DNA of 64,000 nucleotides from contig NZ_FNDJ01000009.1 of assembly GCF_900099965.1 (NCBI RefSeq), positions 62,001 through 126,000 of the forward strand. The letters are read 5' to 3'. The notes under the pieces were generated by a model, which worked only from the letters and a program-made list of their open reading frames with translations, was not told the DNA's origin and did not search any database. The position numbers and the translations under genes are program-made. Source of the DNA: Nonomuraea jiangxiensis (lineage in GTDB: Bacteria > Actinomycetota > Actinomycetes > Streptosporangiales > Streptosporangiaceae). Below are positions 16,883 through 26,211 of this stretch, in pieces. Each line of letters starts with the position of its first letter. The first letter of the stretch is position 1.

Positions 16883-16900
16883 TCTACATTCGGCCTACAT
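16883..16900 (+). promoter_or_regulatory. SARP-type direct heptamer repeats upstream of the SARP gene
   Basis: TCTACAT (16883-16889) and CCTACAT (16894-16900) are direct repeats with an 11-bp period, the spacing known for SARP operators. A GGCCTACA/TGTAGGCC inverted repeat (16892-16899 and 16914-16921) overlaps the second unit. They lie about 70 bp before the SARP start. Autoregulation is inference. The rest of the 246-bp gap after the peptide gene shows no coding signal. Confidence 0.5.
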
Positions 16901-16970
16901 CGGCCTGGTTCGCTGTAGGCCGCCGCGACGATGAGTACGTTGCCGGATCGGATCGGATCTTGGAGACCGA

Positions 16971-19826
16971 GTGAGCGACGGCTTGTTCATCCGCCTTCTC
17001 GGAGCGGTGACCGGCGAGCACCGGCGCGGGGCCGTCGAGGAGTTCATCGATCTCGGACCGGCCAGGCAGCAGGCCACGCTGGCGATCCTCGCCTCGGCCG
17101 CGGCCCGCCCCGTCCCGATGACCCAGCTGGTCGCCGGCCTCTGGGGCCAGGACGCCCCGCGCAACGCCGAGCAGAGCGTCTACACCTACGTCGCCGGCCT
17201 GCGCCGCGCCTTCGAGCCCGCCCGTAAGCGCCGCGAGCCGTCCCGGCTGCTGGCGGGGACCGCGGCCGGTTACGTTCTGTGCCTGGAGCCCACCCAAGTG
17301 GACGCGTTGCTGTTCGCCCAGCGGCTCGGGGAGGCGGGCAGCAGCCGGCTGGCCGGTGACGACCTCCAGGCCGTACGGCACCTCGACGAGTCCTTGGCGA
17401 TGTGGCGCGGGACCGCGCTGAGCGGCCTGTCCGGGCCCTTCGCGGAGCGCGAGCGCGCCCGCCTGGAGCAGCTCCGGCTGTCGGCGTTCGAGCAGCGGGC
17501 GGAGAGCCTGCTCCGGCTGGGCCGCCACCACGAGATCACCGAGGAACTGTACGACCTCACCCGCCGCCACCCCCTGCGCGAGCGCGTACGCGAGCTGCTC
17601 ATGACGGCCCTGCTCCGCTCGGGGCGCCGGGCCGAGGCGCTGGACGCCTACGATGAGGGCCGGCGGCTGCTCGCCGAGGAGCTGGGCCTGTCACCCGGCG
17701 CGGGCTTACGGGAGTGCCACCAGATGGTGCTGCGGGCCCAGGCGGCCCCACCGAGGCAGGCCCCGCAGCCCTCCGCGACCCCCCGGGCACCGCTCCCGCA
17801 CCAGTTGCCCCGCCCGCTGGCGGGGTTCGTCGGCAGGACGCGGGAGATCGTGCGGCTGAAGGGGCACCTGGCCCCCTGGGACGCCTCGCCGCCCAGCCCG
17901 CTGACGATCATCTCCGGCCCGCCGGGCGTCGGCAAGTCCGCGCTCGCCCTCCAGGTGGCCCACCAGGTGCAGGACCGCTTCCCCGACGGCCGGCTCTATG
18001 TGAACTGCCGCGGCGCCACGCCCGAGCTGCCCGCCCTCACCGCGCTCGAGGTGCTCGGCCGGTTCCTGCGCGCGCTCGGCGTGGCGGCCGGCTCCGTGCC
18101 CGCCGACCTGGACGAGGCGGCGGCCGTGTGGCGCGGACACCTGCACGGCCGGCGGGTGCTCGCGCTCCTGGACGACGCCGCGGACCTCGCGCAGATCAGG
18201 CCGCTGCTGGCGGTTCCGCACGGCAGCGCGCTGCTGGTGACCAGCCGCGAGTCCATGGCCTGGGGTGAGGACGCCTGCCAGGTCGAGCTCGGCAGGATGT
18301 CCCCCGCCGAGTCGGCCACGATGCTGGCCAAGCTCGCCGGCGTGGTCCGGGTCTCGGCCGACACGGACGCGACGGCCAGGCTCGTCCGCCTGTGCGAGGG
18401 CCTCCCACTGGCCCTGCGCATCTCCGGGGCGCGCCTGGCCGGCCGGCCCGACTGGAGCGTGTCGGCGCTCGCGGACCGCCTGAGCGACGAGCGGAGGCGC
18501 CTGCACGAGCTCGCGGCGGGCGACCTGGCCGTCCGCTCCAGCCTGGCCGCCAGCCGCACCGCGCTCGAACGCGGCGCCCGCCCCGTGGACCGGCTGGCCG
18601 CGCACACCCTGTCGCTGCTCGGCCTGCTGCACGTGCCCGAGGTGACCGCCGAGGCGGCGGGGGCGCTGCTCGGCGCGCCGGAGGCGGAGGCCGAGCCGGC
18701 CCTGGAGCGGCTGGTGGACGCGCACCTGCTCGACCGCGCCGACGGTGACCGCTACCAGCTGCACGACCTCGTCCGGCTCTTCGCGAGCGAGCTGCGGCCG
18801 GACGGCTCCCGGGACGCGCTGATCCGGGCGCTGTCGTACTACGCGGCCTCCGCGCGCCTGGCCAGCCATGTCAGCGACCCGCACCGCACGCAGCTGGCGA
18901 GCCCGGTGGACGCGGCCCCGCACGCGGTCGCCACCGCCGAGGAGGCGCGGGCCTGGCTGCTCAAGGAGGAGGCCGTGCTGACCGCCGCGGCCCTCCAGGC
19001 GCTCAACTCCCCCGACGAGACGATCGCCAGGCTCGGCGTCAACCTCGCCTTCGGCCTCGTCTGGCACCAGGAGTGGGCCCACAGGATGGCCGCGGCGAAG
19101 GAACTGAACACCCTGGTCCTGCGGGTCAGCGAGCGGCTCGGGGACGAGGCCAGCGCCCTGCTCGCGCACGACCGCATCGCCAACGCCCTGCGCCTGACGG
19201 ACCGCACGGACGAGGCCGTCGCCCACCTCCAGGCCGAGCTGGAGCTGGCCAGGCGGCTCGGCGACAGCTTCGGCGAGATGCGCGCGCTGGGCAACCTGTC
19301 CAGCACCAGCAACTCGGGCGAGCGCCACGAGGAGGCGCTGGCCTGGGCCGAACGCCAGCTCGTGCTGGCCAGGCGCATCGGCGCGCACGTCGGCGTGCGG
19401 TACGCGCTGATGGCCATGGGAGCCGCCCAGCTGGGCTCCGGACGTCCCGGCAGGGCGCGCGAGACACTGCGCGAGGCGCTGGCCGAGGCCGAGAAGGTGG
19501 GCGACGCCGGCCACCAGGCGTGGGTCCGCCTCCTGCTCGGCGAGACCTGCCTCGATCTGGACGACCCGGAGCAGGCCCTGGACCACTTCCACCGGGCGCT
19601 GGAGTTGTTCGGGCCGAACGGTTACCGGCTCGGCAGGCTGCGCTGCCTGATCGGGCTGTCGCGCACGTACCGGAGGCTGGGCGACCTCGGCCGGGCGCTC
19701 TTCCACATCACCGATGCCGCCGTGTCGTTCCGCGGGCTGGGCCATCGCCGCTGGGAGCGGCTGCTCGCCGAGGAGCAGGCCGCCGTGCACGCGGCGCGCG
19801 GGAGCGCGCCCGTGCACTACGTGTGA
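16971..19826 (+). CDS. AfsR-type SARP regulator (SARP-BTAD-NB-ARC-TPR)
   Basis: 951 residues. N-terminal OmpR-like winged helix (about 1-95), bacterial transcriptional-activator domain (about 100-245), a proline/alanine linker, an NB-ARC ATPase with Walker A SGPPGVGKSA (about 314-323) and RALALLDD-type Walker B, and C-terminal TPRs (about 690-930). Large SARPs of this plan activate secondary metabolism or development in response to ATP/ADP and serine/threonine phosphorylation. GTG 16971 is preceded by TTGGAGA. It lies directly downstream of the small peptide gene. No biosynthetic cluster is visible around it, so targets are unknown. Its 3' end overlaps the convergent PucR gene by 10 bp. Confidence 0.92.
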   Translation: MSDGLFIRLLGAVTGEHRRGAVEEFIDLGPARQQATLAILASAAARPVPMTQLVAGLWGQDAPRNAEQSVYTYVAGLRRAFEPARKRREPSRLLAGTAAGYVLCLEPTQVDALLFAQRLGEAGSSRLAGDDLQAVRHLDESLAMWRGTALSGLSGPFAERERARLEQLRLSAFEQRAESLLRLGRHHEITEELYDLTRRHPLRERVRELLMTALLRSGRRAEALDAYDEGRRLLAEELGLSPGAGLRECHQMVLRAQAAPPRQAPQPSATPRAPLPHQLPRPLAGFVGRTREIVRLKGHLAPWDASPPSPLTIISGPPGVGKSALALQVAHQVQDRFPDGRLYVNCRGATPELPALTALEVLGRFLRALGVAAGSVPADLDEAAAVWRGHLHGRRVLALLDDAADLAQIRPLLAVPHGSALLVTSRESMAWGEDACQVELGRMSPAESATMLAKLAGVVRVSADTDATARLVRLCEGLPLALRISGARLAGRPDWSVSALADRLSDERRRLHELAAGDLAVRSSLAASRTALERGARPVDRLAAHTLSLLGLLHVPEVTAEAAGALLGAPEAEAEPALERLVDAHLLDRADGDRYQLHDLVRLFASELRPDGSRDALIRALSYYAASARLASHVSDPHRTQLASPVDAAPHAVATAEEARAWLLKEEAVLTAAALQALNSPDETIARLGVNLAFGLVWHQEWAHRMAAAKELNTLVLRVSERLGDEASALLAHDRIANALRLTDRTDEAVAHLQAELELARRLGDSFGEMRALGNLSSTSNSGERHEEALAWAERQLVLARRIGAHVGVRYALMAMGAAQLGSGRPGRARETLREALAEAEKVGDAGHQAWVRLLLGETCLDLDDPEQALDHFHRALELFGPNGYRLGRLRCLIGLSRTYRRLGDLGRALFHITDAAVSFRGLGHRRWERLLAEEQAAVHAARGSAPVHYV

Positions 19827-21313
19827 GTGGTCCCGCTGCCCCGGAGCGCCAGGAAGAAGTCGACCCGGTCCGCCATCGTCCCCAGGTTCCGGCCGGTGAG
19901 CTCCTCGATCCTGCGGACGCGGTAGCGCACCGTGTTGACGTGTACGTGGAGCCGCTCGGCGCAGGCGTGCCAGGAGCCGGCGCAGTCGAGGAAGATCTCC
20001 AGCGTGCGCACCAGCTCGGACTGGTGCCGGCGGTCGTAGTCGAGCAGCGGCGTCAGCAGCCGGGCCGCGAACGAGCGGCGCACGCCCCCCGGCACCGTGG
20101 CCAGCAGCAGCGCGTGGGTGTAGATCTCGTCGCTGGTCACCACGCCGCCGGCGCGGGCCTCGGCCAGCCGCCTGGCGTGCCCGGCCTCCTCGACGCCGCC
20201 CTTGACGGCGGCGGCTCCGGTCAGCACGCCGCTGAGCCCGACGCAGACGCGCGTGTCGGGCAGGGCCGCGAGCACGTCGGTCCCGGCACGCAACCGGTCG
20301 GCCAGCGCGGGCGCGGTGCTCCCGCGCAGCGGCACCACGGCGACCGCGCCGTCCGGGCCCGCCGCCGCGGCCACCTCGCGGCCCAGCAGCTCCTCCACGA
20401 CCTGCCCGCCGAGCGTGGCGGGGTCGGGCCCGCGGGCGGCGCCGGGCCTCTGGGCGGTGACGTTCACGATCGCGTACGGCTCCGCCGCGTCGATCCCGCA
20501 CGTCCGCAGCCCGGCGTTGAGCTCGGCCGCGTCGGCCCCGGCCAGCGCGGCCACGACGAGCTGGCCGGTCAGGCGGCGCTCGACCCGGCGGCCCTCCTCG
20601 ATCCGATTGCGTTCGAGGGCCACGCATGCCGCCAGCTCGTAGCCGAGGTCGGCCCGGCCGATCAGGTCTCCGTCGCAGGCCAGCGCCCAGCCCGCGGCCC
20701 GGTGCCCGCGCCCGACCGCGAAGATCGTGTGGTCGCCGACGCGCGCGGGCAGCCGGGGCGCCGTCAGATAGGCCCGTGCCAGGCGTACCGGATCCTGGAC
20801 GGCGCCGACGATCGCCGAGCCCGCGGCGGACAGCACGGCGCCGGTGACGCCCAGCTCGGCGGCGGTCAGCTCGAACAGCTCGCGCAGGCCGGCGCCCTCG
20901 GCGACGGCCGCGACGAGCCTGCGGTGGCGGCCGAGCGCGTCGCGCACGTCACCGGACAGGCGCGGCTCGACCAGCTCGGTGAGCGTCTGGAAGGAGACCT
21001 CGGTGGGCACCTCGACCAGCGGCAGCCCGGCATCCCTGCAGGCGGCCACCAGGTCGGCGGGGATGTGGCCGAGCCGGGCCTGCCCGGCGCCGAGCGCGGC
21101 GACCCCGGCCGCCACCAGCGCGTTCACGAACCGCGCCGAGTCCTGCGGCCCGTGCCACCACATCAGCCCGGTCAGGACCAGCTCGCCGCCGGACAGGTAG
21201 CGGCCCGGCTCGGGCAGGTCGGTGATGTGCACGGTGCCGAACTCGCCGCCCGGGTCGCCGGCGAGCAGGGTCAGGCGCGGTTCGCCGAGGGCCAGCAGGT
21301 CGCGGATGCGCAC
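19817..21313 (-). CDS. PucR-family purine-catabolism-type regulator
   Basis: About 498 residues: N-terminal PucR sensing domain (VRIRDLLALGEPRLTLLAG onward, ~1-120), a central GGDEF-like/linker region, and the C-terminal PucR helix-turn-helix, whose core is ETL-type CAGSWHACAERLHVHVNT followed by VRYRVRRIEELTG. I start at GTG 21313; TATATT (21326-21321 on this strand) lies 7 nt before it, which points to a leaderless transcript, while an upstream ATG at 21343 adds ten residues not matching the family start. Divergent from a xanthine dehydrogenase subunit gene, its likely target, in line with the family's role in purine and ureide breakdown. Confidence 0.88.
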   Translation of the reverse strand: MRIRDLLALGEPRLTLLAGDPGGEFGTVHITDLPEPGRYLSGGELVLTGLMWWHGPQDSARFVNALVAAGVAALGAGQARLGHIPADLVAACRDAGLPLVEVPTEVSFQTLTELVEPRLSGDVRDALGRHRRLVAAVAEGAGLRELFELTAAELGVTGAVLSAAGSAIVGAVQDPVRLARAYLTAPRLPARVGDHTIFAVGRGHRAAGWALACDGDLIGRADLGYELAACVALERNRIEEGRRVERRLTGQLVVAALAGADAAELNAGLRTCGIDAAEPYAIVNVTAQRPGAARGPDPATLGGQVVEELLGREVAAAAGPDGAVAVVPLRGSTAPALADRLRAGTDVLAALPDTRVCVGLSGVLTGAAAVKGGVEEAGHARRLAEARAGGVVTSDEIYTHALLLATVPGGVRRSFAARLLTPLLDYDRRHQSELVRTLEIFLDCAGSWHACAERLHVHVNTVRYRVRRIEELTGRNLGTMADRVDFFLALRGSGTTHT

Positions 21314-21320
21314 TTGGAGG

Positions 21321-21326
21321 AATATA
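21321..21326 (-). promoter_or_regulatory. -10 element of leaderless PucR gene
   Basis: Reverse-strand TATATT, seven nucleotides before GTG 21313, with no Shine-Dalgarno between; a consensus -35 at 17-18 bp is not evident. Confidence 0.45.
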
Positions 21327-21408
21327 CAAGGCAAGCTGGACAAGCGCTGACAGGGATTTCACATCGGGCGCATAGGACCTGCCGGGGCGGCGGTGCTCTA
21401 CTCGGAAG

Positions 21409-23670
21409 ATGACGGAGACGACGCTGCCCGGGACGCGGGAACCCGGCACGGGCGGACCCCTTGTGAGCGGGCAGGGCGTGGGCGACAGTGCCCGCCGGCC
21501 CGACGCCACGCTGAAGGTGACCGGCGAGTTCGCCTACGCCTCCGACCTCTGGCTGGAGGGCATGGTGTGGGGCGCGACGCTGCGCAGCCCGCACCCGTCG
21601 GCCTGGATCCGCTCGATCGACGTGGGCCCGGCGCTAAAGCTGCCGGGCGTGCTGGCCGCGCTGACGCACGAGGACGTGCCGGGCGCGAAGTTCTACGGGC
21701 TGGACCGCAAGGACCAGCCGGTGCTGGCCATCGACCAGGTCCGGCACGTGGGCGAGCCGGTGGCGCTGGTGGCCGCCGACCATCCGGAGACGGCCCGCAG
21801 GGCGGCCGCGGCCATCGTGGTCGACTACGAGCTCCGCGACGCCGTCACCGACCCCCGCGAGTCCCGGGACGTCGTACGGCACCAGCCGGTACGGCTCGGC
21901 GACACGTTCGAGGCCGAGGTCGTCGTCACCGGCGAGTACGAGGTCGGCATGCAGGACCAGGCCTTCCTCGGCCCCGAGTCCGGCCTGGCGGTCCCCGCCG
22001 AGGACGGCGGCGTGGACCTCTACATCGCCACCCAGTGGCTGCACGTGGACCGCGACCAGCTCGCCCCCTGCCTCGGCCTGCCCCCCGACAAGGTACGCCT
22101 GACGCTGTCGGGCGTCGGCGGCGCGTTCGGGGCCCGCGAGGACCTGTCGATGCAGGTGCACGCCTGCATGCTGGCCCTGCGGCTGAACCGCCCCGTGAAG
22201 ATCGTCTACGGTCGTGAGGAGTCGTTCTTCGGGCACGTGCACCGTCACCCGGCCCGGATGCGCTACGAGCACGGCGCCACCCGTGACGGCAGACTCGTCT
22301 ACGTCAAGGCCGACATCCTGCTGGACGGGGGCGCGTACTGCTCCTCCTCGCCCGCCGTGGTGGGCAACGCCGCGTCGCTGGGCGTCGGCCCGTACGAGGT
22401 GCCGAACGTGCGGGTGGAGGCCACCGGCGTCTACACCAACAACCCGCCGTGCGGCGCGATGCGCGGGTTCGGCGCCGTGCAGGCCTGTTACGCCTACGAG
22501 TCGCAGATGGACCGCCTGGCCGAGGCGTGCGGCCTGTCCCCCGTCGAGATCCGGGTACGCAACGCCGTCTCGCAGGGCTCCCGGCTCATCACCGGCCAGG
22601 TGATCGACTCCCCCGCCCCGCTCGCGGACATGCTGCGCGAGCTGGAGGCCCTGCCCCTGCCTGAGCCGCTGCCTGAGCCGCTGCCCGGTGAGGAGCAGCC
22701 CGCGGACCTGCGGTCCATGCCGGGCGGGGTCTCCCAGGCCACCCGCGGCGAGGCCGTGCGGCGCGGCGTCGGCTACGGCGTCGGGATCAAGAACATCTGC
22801 TTCTCCGAGGGCTTCGACGACTACTCCACGGCCAGGGTGCGGGCCGAGCTGATCGGCGGCGAGCCGCACGTCACGGTGCACACGGCGGCGGCCGAGGTGG
22901 GCCAGGGGCTGGTCACGATCCAGGCCCAGATCGCCCGGACCGAGCTGGGCGTCGACGACGTCACGGTGGCCACCGCCGACACCACGGTCGGCTCGGCGGG
23001 CTCGTCGTCGGCCTCGCGCCAGTCGTACGTCACCGGCGGCGCGGTCAGGGCCGCCTGCCTGGCCGTGCGCGAGCGCTTCAACGGGCTGCCCGCCAGGCAG
23101 GCGCTGGAGGCGTACGGGCCGATCGAGGAGACGCGCGAATACCGGCACCGCCCCACTTTCCCGATGGACCGGGACACCGGGCAGGGGTCCTCCCACGTGC
23201 AGCTCGCGCTGTGCGTGCACCGGGCCGTCGTGGACGTGGACGTGGAGCTGGGCCTGACCAAGGTCGTCGAGCTGGCCGCCGTACAGGACGTCGGCCGCGC
23301 CCTGAACCCGCAGGCGCTGAAGGGCCAGATCCACGGCGGCTCCGCGCAGGGGCTCGGGCTGGCGCTCATGGAGGAGATCCAGATCCGCGACGGCCAGGTG
23401 CTGAACCCCTCCTTCACCGACTACCTCATCCCCACCATCCTCGACATGCCGCCCATGACGATGAAAATCCTGGAAAATCCGGATCCGGCGGCCCCCTACG
23501 GCCTGCGCGGCGCCGGAGAGCCCCCGACCCTGTCCTCCACCCCCGCCGTCGCGGCCGCGGTGCGCGCGGCGACCGGCCTCAGGTTGACTCGCGTTCCGAT
23601 TAGGCCGGAAGATATCGCGTTGTTCGATAAGGGGCACGACAAGGGGGTATCCGATGGCAAGCGCGCGTGA
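21409..23670 (+). CDS. Xanthine dehydrogenase, molybdopterin-binding subunit
   Basis: 753 residues of the xanthine-oxidase large-subunit family. Family landmarks: GEFAYASDL near residue 40, the GVGGAFGARED loop (about 237-247), the NPPCGAMRGFGAVQA loop (about 346-360), the Mo-site glutamate region GLRGAGEPPTLSS (about 700-712), and QDVGRALNP. Hydroxylates hypoxanthine/xanthine in purine catabolism, in accord with the divergent PucR regulator. Odd: neither the 2Fe-2S nor the FAD subunit gene is adjacent; the next gene is an EF-hand protein overlapping by 17 bp. The other subunits must be elsewhere or supplied by a paralogous operon. Confidence 0.9.
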   Translation: MTETTLPGTREPGTGGPLVSGQGVGDSARRPDATLKVTGEFAYASDLWLEGMVWGATLRSPHPSAWIRSIDVGPALKLPGVLAALTHEDVPGAKFYGLDRKDQPVLAIDQVRHVGEPVALVAADHPETARRAAAAIVVDYELRDAVTDPRESRDVVRHQPVRLGDTFEAEVVVTGEYEVGMQDQAFLGPESGLAVPAEDGGVDLYIATQWLHVDRDQLAPCLGLPPDKVRLTLSGVGGAFGAREDLSMQVHACMLALRLNRPVKIVYGREESFFGHVHRHPARMRYEHGATRDGRLVYVKADILLDGGAYCSSSPAVVGNAASLGVGPYEVPNVRVEATGVYTNNPPCGAMRGFGAVQACYAYESQMDRLAEACGLSPVEIRVRNAVSQGSRLITGQVIDSPAPLADMLRELEALPLPEPLPEPLPGEEQPADLRSMPGGVSQATRGEAVRRGVGYGVGIKNICFSEGFDDYSTARVRAELIGGEPHVTVHTAAAEVGQGLVTIQAQIARTELGVDDVTVATADTTVGSAGSSSASRQSYVTGGAVRAACLAVRERFNGLPARQALEAYGPIEETREYRHRPTFPMDRDTGQGSSHVQLALCVHRAVVDVDVELGLTKVVELAAVQDVGRALNPQALKGQIHGGSAQGLGLALMEEIQIRDGQVLNPSFTDYLIPTILDMPPMTMKILENPDPAAPYGLRGAGEPPTLSSTPAVAAAVRAATGLRLTRVPIRPEDIALFDKGHDKGVSDGKRA

Positions 23671-23887
23671 GGCGGCCGAGGCGGAGTTCAGGCGCTTCGA
23701 CGCCGACGGCGACGGGCTGCTGACGGCCGACGAGATCAGGAAGGCCAACGAGGCGCTCGGCGGCCAGGGCGCGTCCGAGAGCGACGTCGAGGCGTTCATC
23801 GCCGCCGCCGACAGCGACGGGGACGGAACCGTCGCGCTGGAGGAGTTCGTCGGCCTGGTCGGTCACGGGCGGCACGAGAAGGCGTGA
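23654..23887 (+). CDS. Two-EF-hand calcium-binding protein (77 aa)
   Basis: Contains two canonical EF-hand loops: DADGDGLLTADE (about 17-28) and DSDGDGTVALEE (about 53-64), each with Asp at 1, 3, 5 and Glu at 12, flanked by helices. It is a small cytosolic calcium sensor or buffer of the calerythrin/CabD type. It overlaps the end of the xanthine dehydrogenase gene by 17 bp and uses ATG 23654 behind AAGGGGGT, so it is translated from the same message. Why a calcium protein is coupled to a purine hydroxylase is unknown. Confidence 0.88.
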   Translation: MASAREAAEAEFRRFDADGDGLLTADEIRKANEALGGQGASESDVEAFIAAADSDGDGTVALEEFVGLVGHGRHEKA

Positions 23888-23929
23888 CCCGCCTCCCGGC
23901 CGGCTAGGGGCGCGGCCGGCCCGCTCCGG

Positions 23930-24901
23930 CTAGCGCAGGTCTCCGCTGTTGCAGGCCACGCCGTTGTTGTCCACGTCGGTGTACCAGGTGTACTCCTCGT
24001 GCGTCCCCCGGGAATAGGGGCCGTCGCCGGCGGCCACGGCCTCCTTGCAGCTCGCGTAGCGCTTGTCGAGGGCGCGGCCGGTCCCGCCCGGCCCCCCGGC
24101 GCCGGGATTCGTGGTGCCGGTGGCACCCGTGCCGGTTGTGCCGGTGGTGCCCGGGTTCGGGCCGATGGTGCCGGTCGTGCCTGTGGTGCCCGGGCCGGTG
24201 GTGCCAGTGGTGCCCGGTCCGGTGGTGCCAGTGGTGCCCGGTCCGGTGGTGCCTGTCGTGTCCGTCGGGCCGGCCGTGCCCGTGCTCGTCGGGGCGGTGG
24301 GGCTGGGCGTGCTGCCCAGCAGGCGCGCCACCAGCGCGTCGGCCTGCTCCTTGGTGAATCCCGAGATGCTCATGCTGTCGCCGTCCATGGTCTGGGTGAC
24401 GACGGGCGCGGCCAGCACGGTCTTGGGCGCGTCGGCCTCCTGCGGCGCCAGCACGATCGCCAGCTGCCGCTGCTCGGGCACCTGCTCGTCGATCAGGTCC
24501 GCCAGCCGCTGCTTGAACGACGGCGCGATGGCGATGCGCACGGAGTACCGGCCGTCCTTCTCCCGTACCGGCTCGATCTGCTGCACGGCGCCGACCGTGA
24601 CGCCGTCCTCCAGCAGATAGCAGGTGCGCTCCTCCTCGTCGAGCACCGCCGGCTCGCCCGGGCAGGGCGCGGCCTTGGCCTCCCGCACGGGGGCGAAGTG
24701 GATGGGCACCGACAGTTGCTGTGGGGGTGCGCCGCCGAGCAGGGGCTGGTCCGGGCTCCTGGTCATCAGAACCGCGACCGTGCCGAGCACGCCGGCGACC
24801 AAGACGACCAGGACCAGCGAGACGATCAACACGATGGTGGTGAGTCTGCTGGCCGTCGGCTCCCCCGGGTCCGCGGGTGGCGGCTCTTCCGGCTTGTCCA
24901 T
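23930..24901 (-). CDS. SecD-P1-like / Excalibur-domain exported membrane protein
   Basis: About 323 residues: short cytoplasmic tail, one transmembrane helix (SRLTTIVLIVSLVLVVLVAG and on, ~19-46), an extracytoplasmic domain (~85-205) resembling the SecDF P1 head (ISGFTKEQADALVARLL at its end), then a Gly/Thr/Pro repeat linker (~210-275) and a C-terminal Excalibur-like calcium module with YASCKEAVAAGDGPYSRG and DVDNNGVACNSGDL. The last loop is a variant of the DxDxDGxxCE consensus. Start ATG 24901 behind GAGGACG; ATG 24916 is an alternative. Its neighbours are two EF-hand genes. Confidence 0.75.
   Translation of the reverse strand: MDKPEEPPPADPGEPTASRLTTIVLIVSLVLVVLVAGVLGTVAVLMTRSPDQPLLGGAPPQQLSVPIHFAPVREAKAAPCPGEPAVLDEEERTCYLLEDGVTVGAVQQIEPVREKDGRYSVRIAIAPSFKQRLADLIDEQVPEQRQLAIVLAPQEADAPKTVLAAPVVTQTMDGDSMSISGFTKEQADALVARLLGSTPSPTAPTSTGTAGPTDTTGTTGPGTTGTTGPGTTGTTGPGTTGTTGTIGPNPGTTGTTGTGATGTTNPGAGGPGGTGRALDKRYASCKEAVAAGDGPYSRGTHEEYTWYTDVDNNGVACNSGDLR
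24110..24290. repeat. In-frame Thr-Gly-Pro repeat encoding the linker
   Basis: Successive units reading GGTGGTGCCAGTGGTGCCCG and variants encode TTGTTGPG repeats on the reverse strand. Period is about 24 bp with near-identical copies around 24195-24260. Confidence 0.85.
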
Positions 24902-25049
24902 CGATGACGTCCTCATCCTGATCTGCGGGCTGCCGGTGAGCTTATCGAGGACCGGTGCGAGCGAGGTAATCAGACGGAGATTCCGCACCCTTCCTGAGAC
25001 CGGGGAAGAATGAGGGCGGAAGAGCACATGGGACGAGAAGAGTTGTGCC

Positions 25050-26165
25050 ATGAAGGTCGGGGTCCCGCGAGAGGTCAAGAACAGCGAATATCGGGTGGCG
25101 CTGACCCCGGCCGGGGTGCACGAGCTGGTCCGCCATGGCCACCGGGTCTTCGTCGAGCGGGAGGCGGGCGCCGGCTCCTCGATCCCGGACGCGGACTTCA
25201 CCGCGGCGGGCGCCGTCATGATCCCCGGCGCCGACGAGCTCTGGGCCACCGCCGACCTGGTCATGAAGGTCAAGGAGCCGGTGGCGGAGGAGTACCACCG
25301 GCTGCGCAAGGGGCAGGTGCTGTTCACGTACCTGCATCTGGCCGCCTCGCGGGAGTGCACGCGGGCGCTACTCGACGCGGGCACCACCGCCATCGCCTAC
25401 GAGACCGTGCAGAGCCCCGGCGGCGCTCTGCCGCTGCTCGCGCCGATGTCCGAGGTGGCGGGCCGGCTGGCGCCGCAGGTGGGCGCCTACCACCTGATGC
25501 GTTCCAGGGGCGGCCGGGGCGTGCTGATGGGCGGCGTCTCCGGCGTGCGCGCGGCGCACGTGGTGGTCATCGGGGCGGGTGTCTCCGGCATGAACGCCGC
25601 CGCCATCGCCCTCGGCATGCAGGCCGAGGTCGTGCTGCTGGACAGGAACATCGACAAGCTGCGCCAGGCGGACATGATCTACCAGGGGCACTGCCAGACG
25701 GTCGCGTCCAGCATGCTGGAGATCGAGCGCGCGGTGCTGGAGGCGGACCTGGTCGTCGGCGCGGTCCTGGTGCCCGGCGCCAGGGCTCCCGAGCTGGTGA
25801 GCGACGACCTGGTCAGCCGGATGAAGCCGGGCTCGGTGCTGGTGGACATCGCGATCGACCAGGGCGGCTGCTTCGCCGGCTCCCGGCCGACCACGCATGA
25901 GCGGCCCACCTACCGGGTGCACGACTCGATCTTCTACTGCGTGGCCAACATGCCGGGGGCCGTGCCGCACACCTCCACGTTCGCCCTGACGAACGTCACG
26001 CTGCCGTACGCGCTGGCCATCGCCGACCTGGGGTGGCGGCGGGCCATGCGCGCGGATCGGGCGCTGGCGCTCGGCCTGAGCACCCACGAGGGCCACCTGA
26101 CGAGCCGCCCGGTGGCCGAGGCGCACGGGTTCGAGCCGACCCCCGCGGCGGACGTGCTCGGCTGA
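25050..26165 (+). CDS. ald: Alanine dehydrogenase
   Basis: 371 residues; NAD-dependent interconversion of alanine and pyruvate plus ammonia. Begins MKVGVPREVKNSEYRVALTP, with R15 and the K73-region VMKVKEP as substrate contacts, H95 in TYLHLAA, the Rossmann loop GAGVSGMNAA (about 175-184), and DIAIDQGGCF (about 268-277) plus NMPGAVPHTST. Length and motifs are standard for Ald. No AsnC/Lrp regulator is adjacent; expression control is not visible. Followed by a spacer with a perfect palindrome that belongs to the next gene. Confidence 0.96.
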   Translation: MKVGVPREVKNSEYRVALTPAGVHELVRHGHRVFVEREAGAGSSIPDADFTAAGAVMIPGADELWATADLVMKVKEPVAEEYHRLRKGQVLFTYLHLAASRECTRALLDAGTTAIAYETVQSPGGALPLLAPMSEVAGRLAPQVGAYHLMRSRGGRGVLMGGVSGVRAAHVVVIGAGVSGMNAAAIALGMQAEVVLLDRNIDKLRQADMIYQGHCQTVASSMLEIERAVLEADLVVGAVLVPGARAPELVSDDLVSRMKPGSVLVDIAIDQGGCFAGSRPTTHERPTYRVHDSIFYCVANMPGAVPHTSTFALTNVTLPYALAIADLGWRRAMRADRALALGLSTHEGHLTSRPVAEAHGFEPTPAADVLG

Positions 26166-26211
26166 GCCGCTCTTTCATGGGTTTCCCTGTCCTGTCCCGT
26201 CCCGGCGCGTT

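Noticed and set aside
17706..20627. 973-codon minus-strand open frame
   Set aside because: Shadow of the SARP gene and part of the PucR gene; no domain and biased composition.
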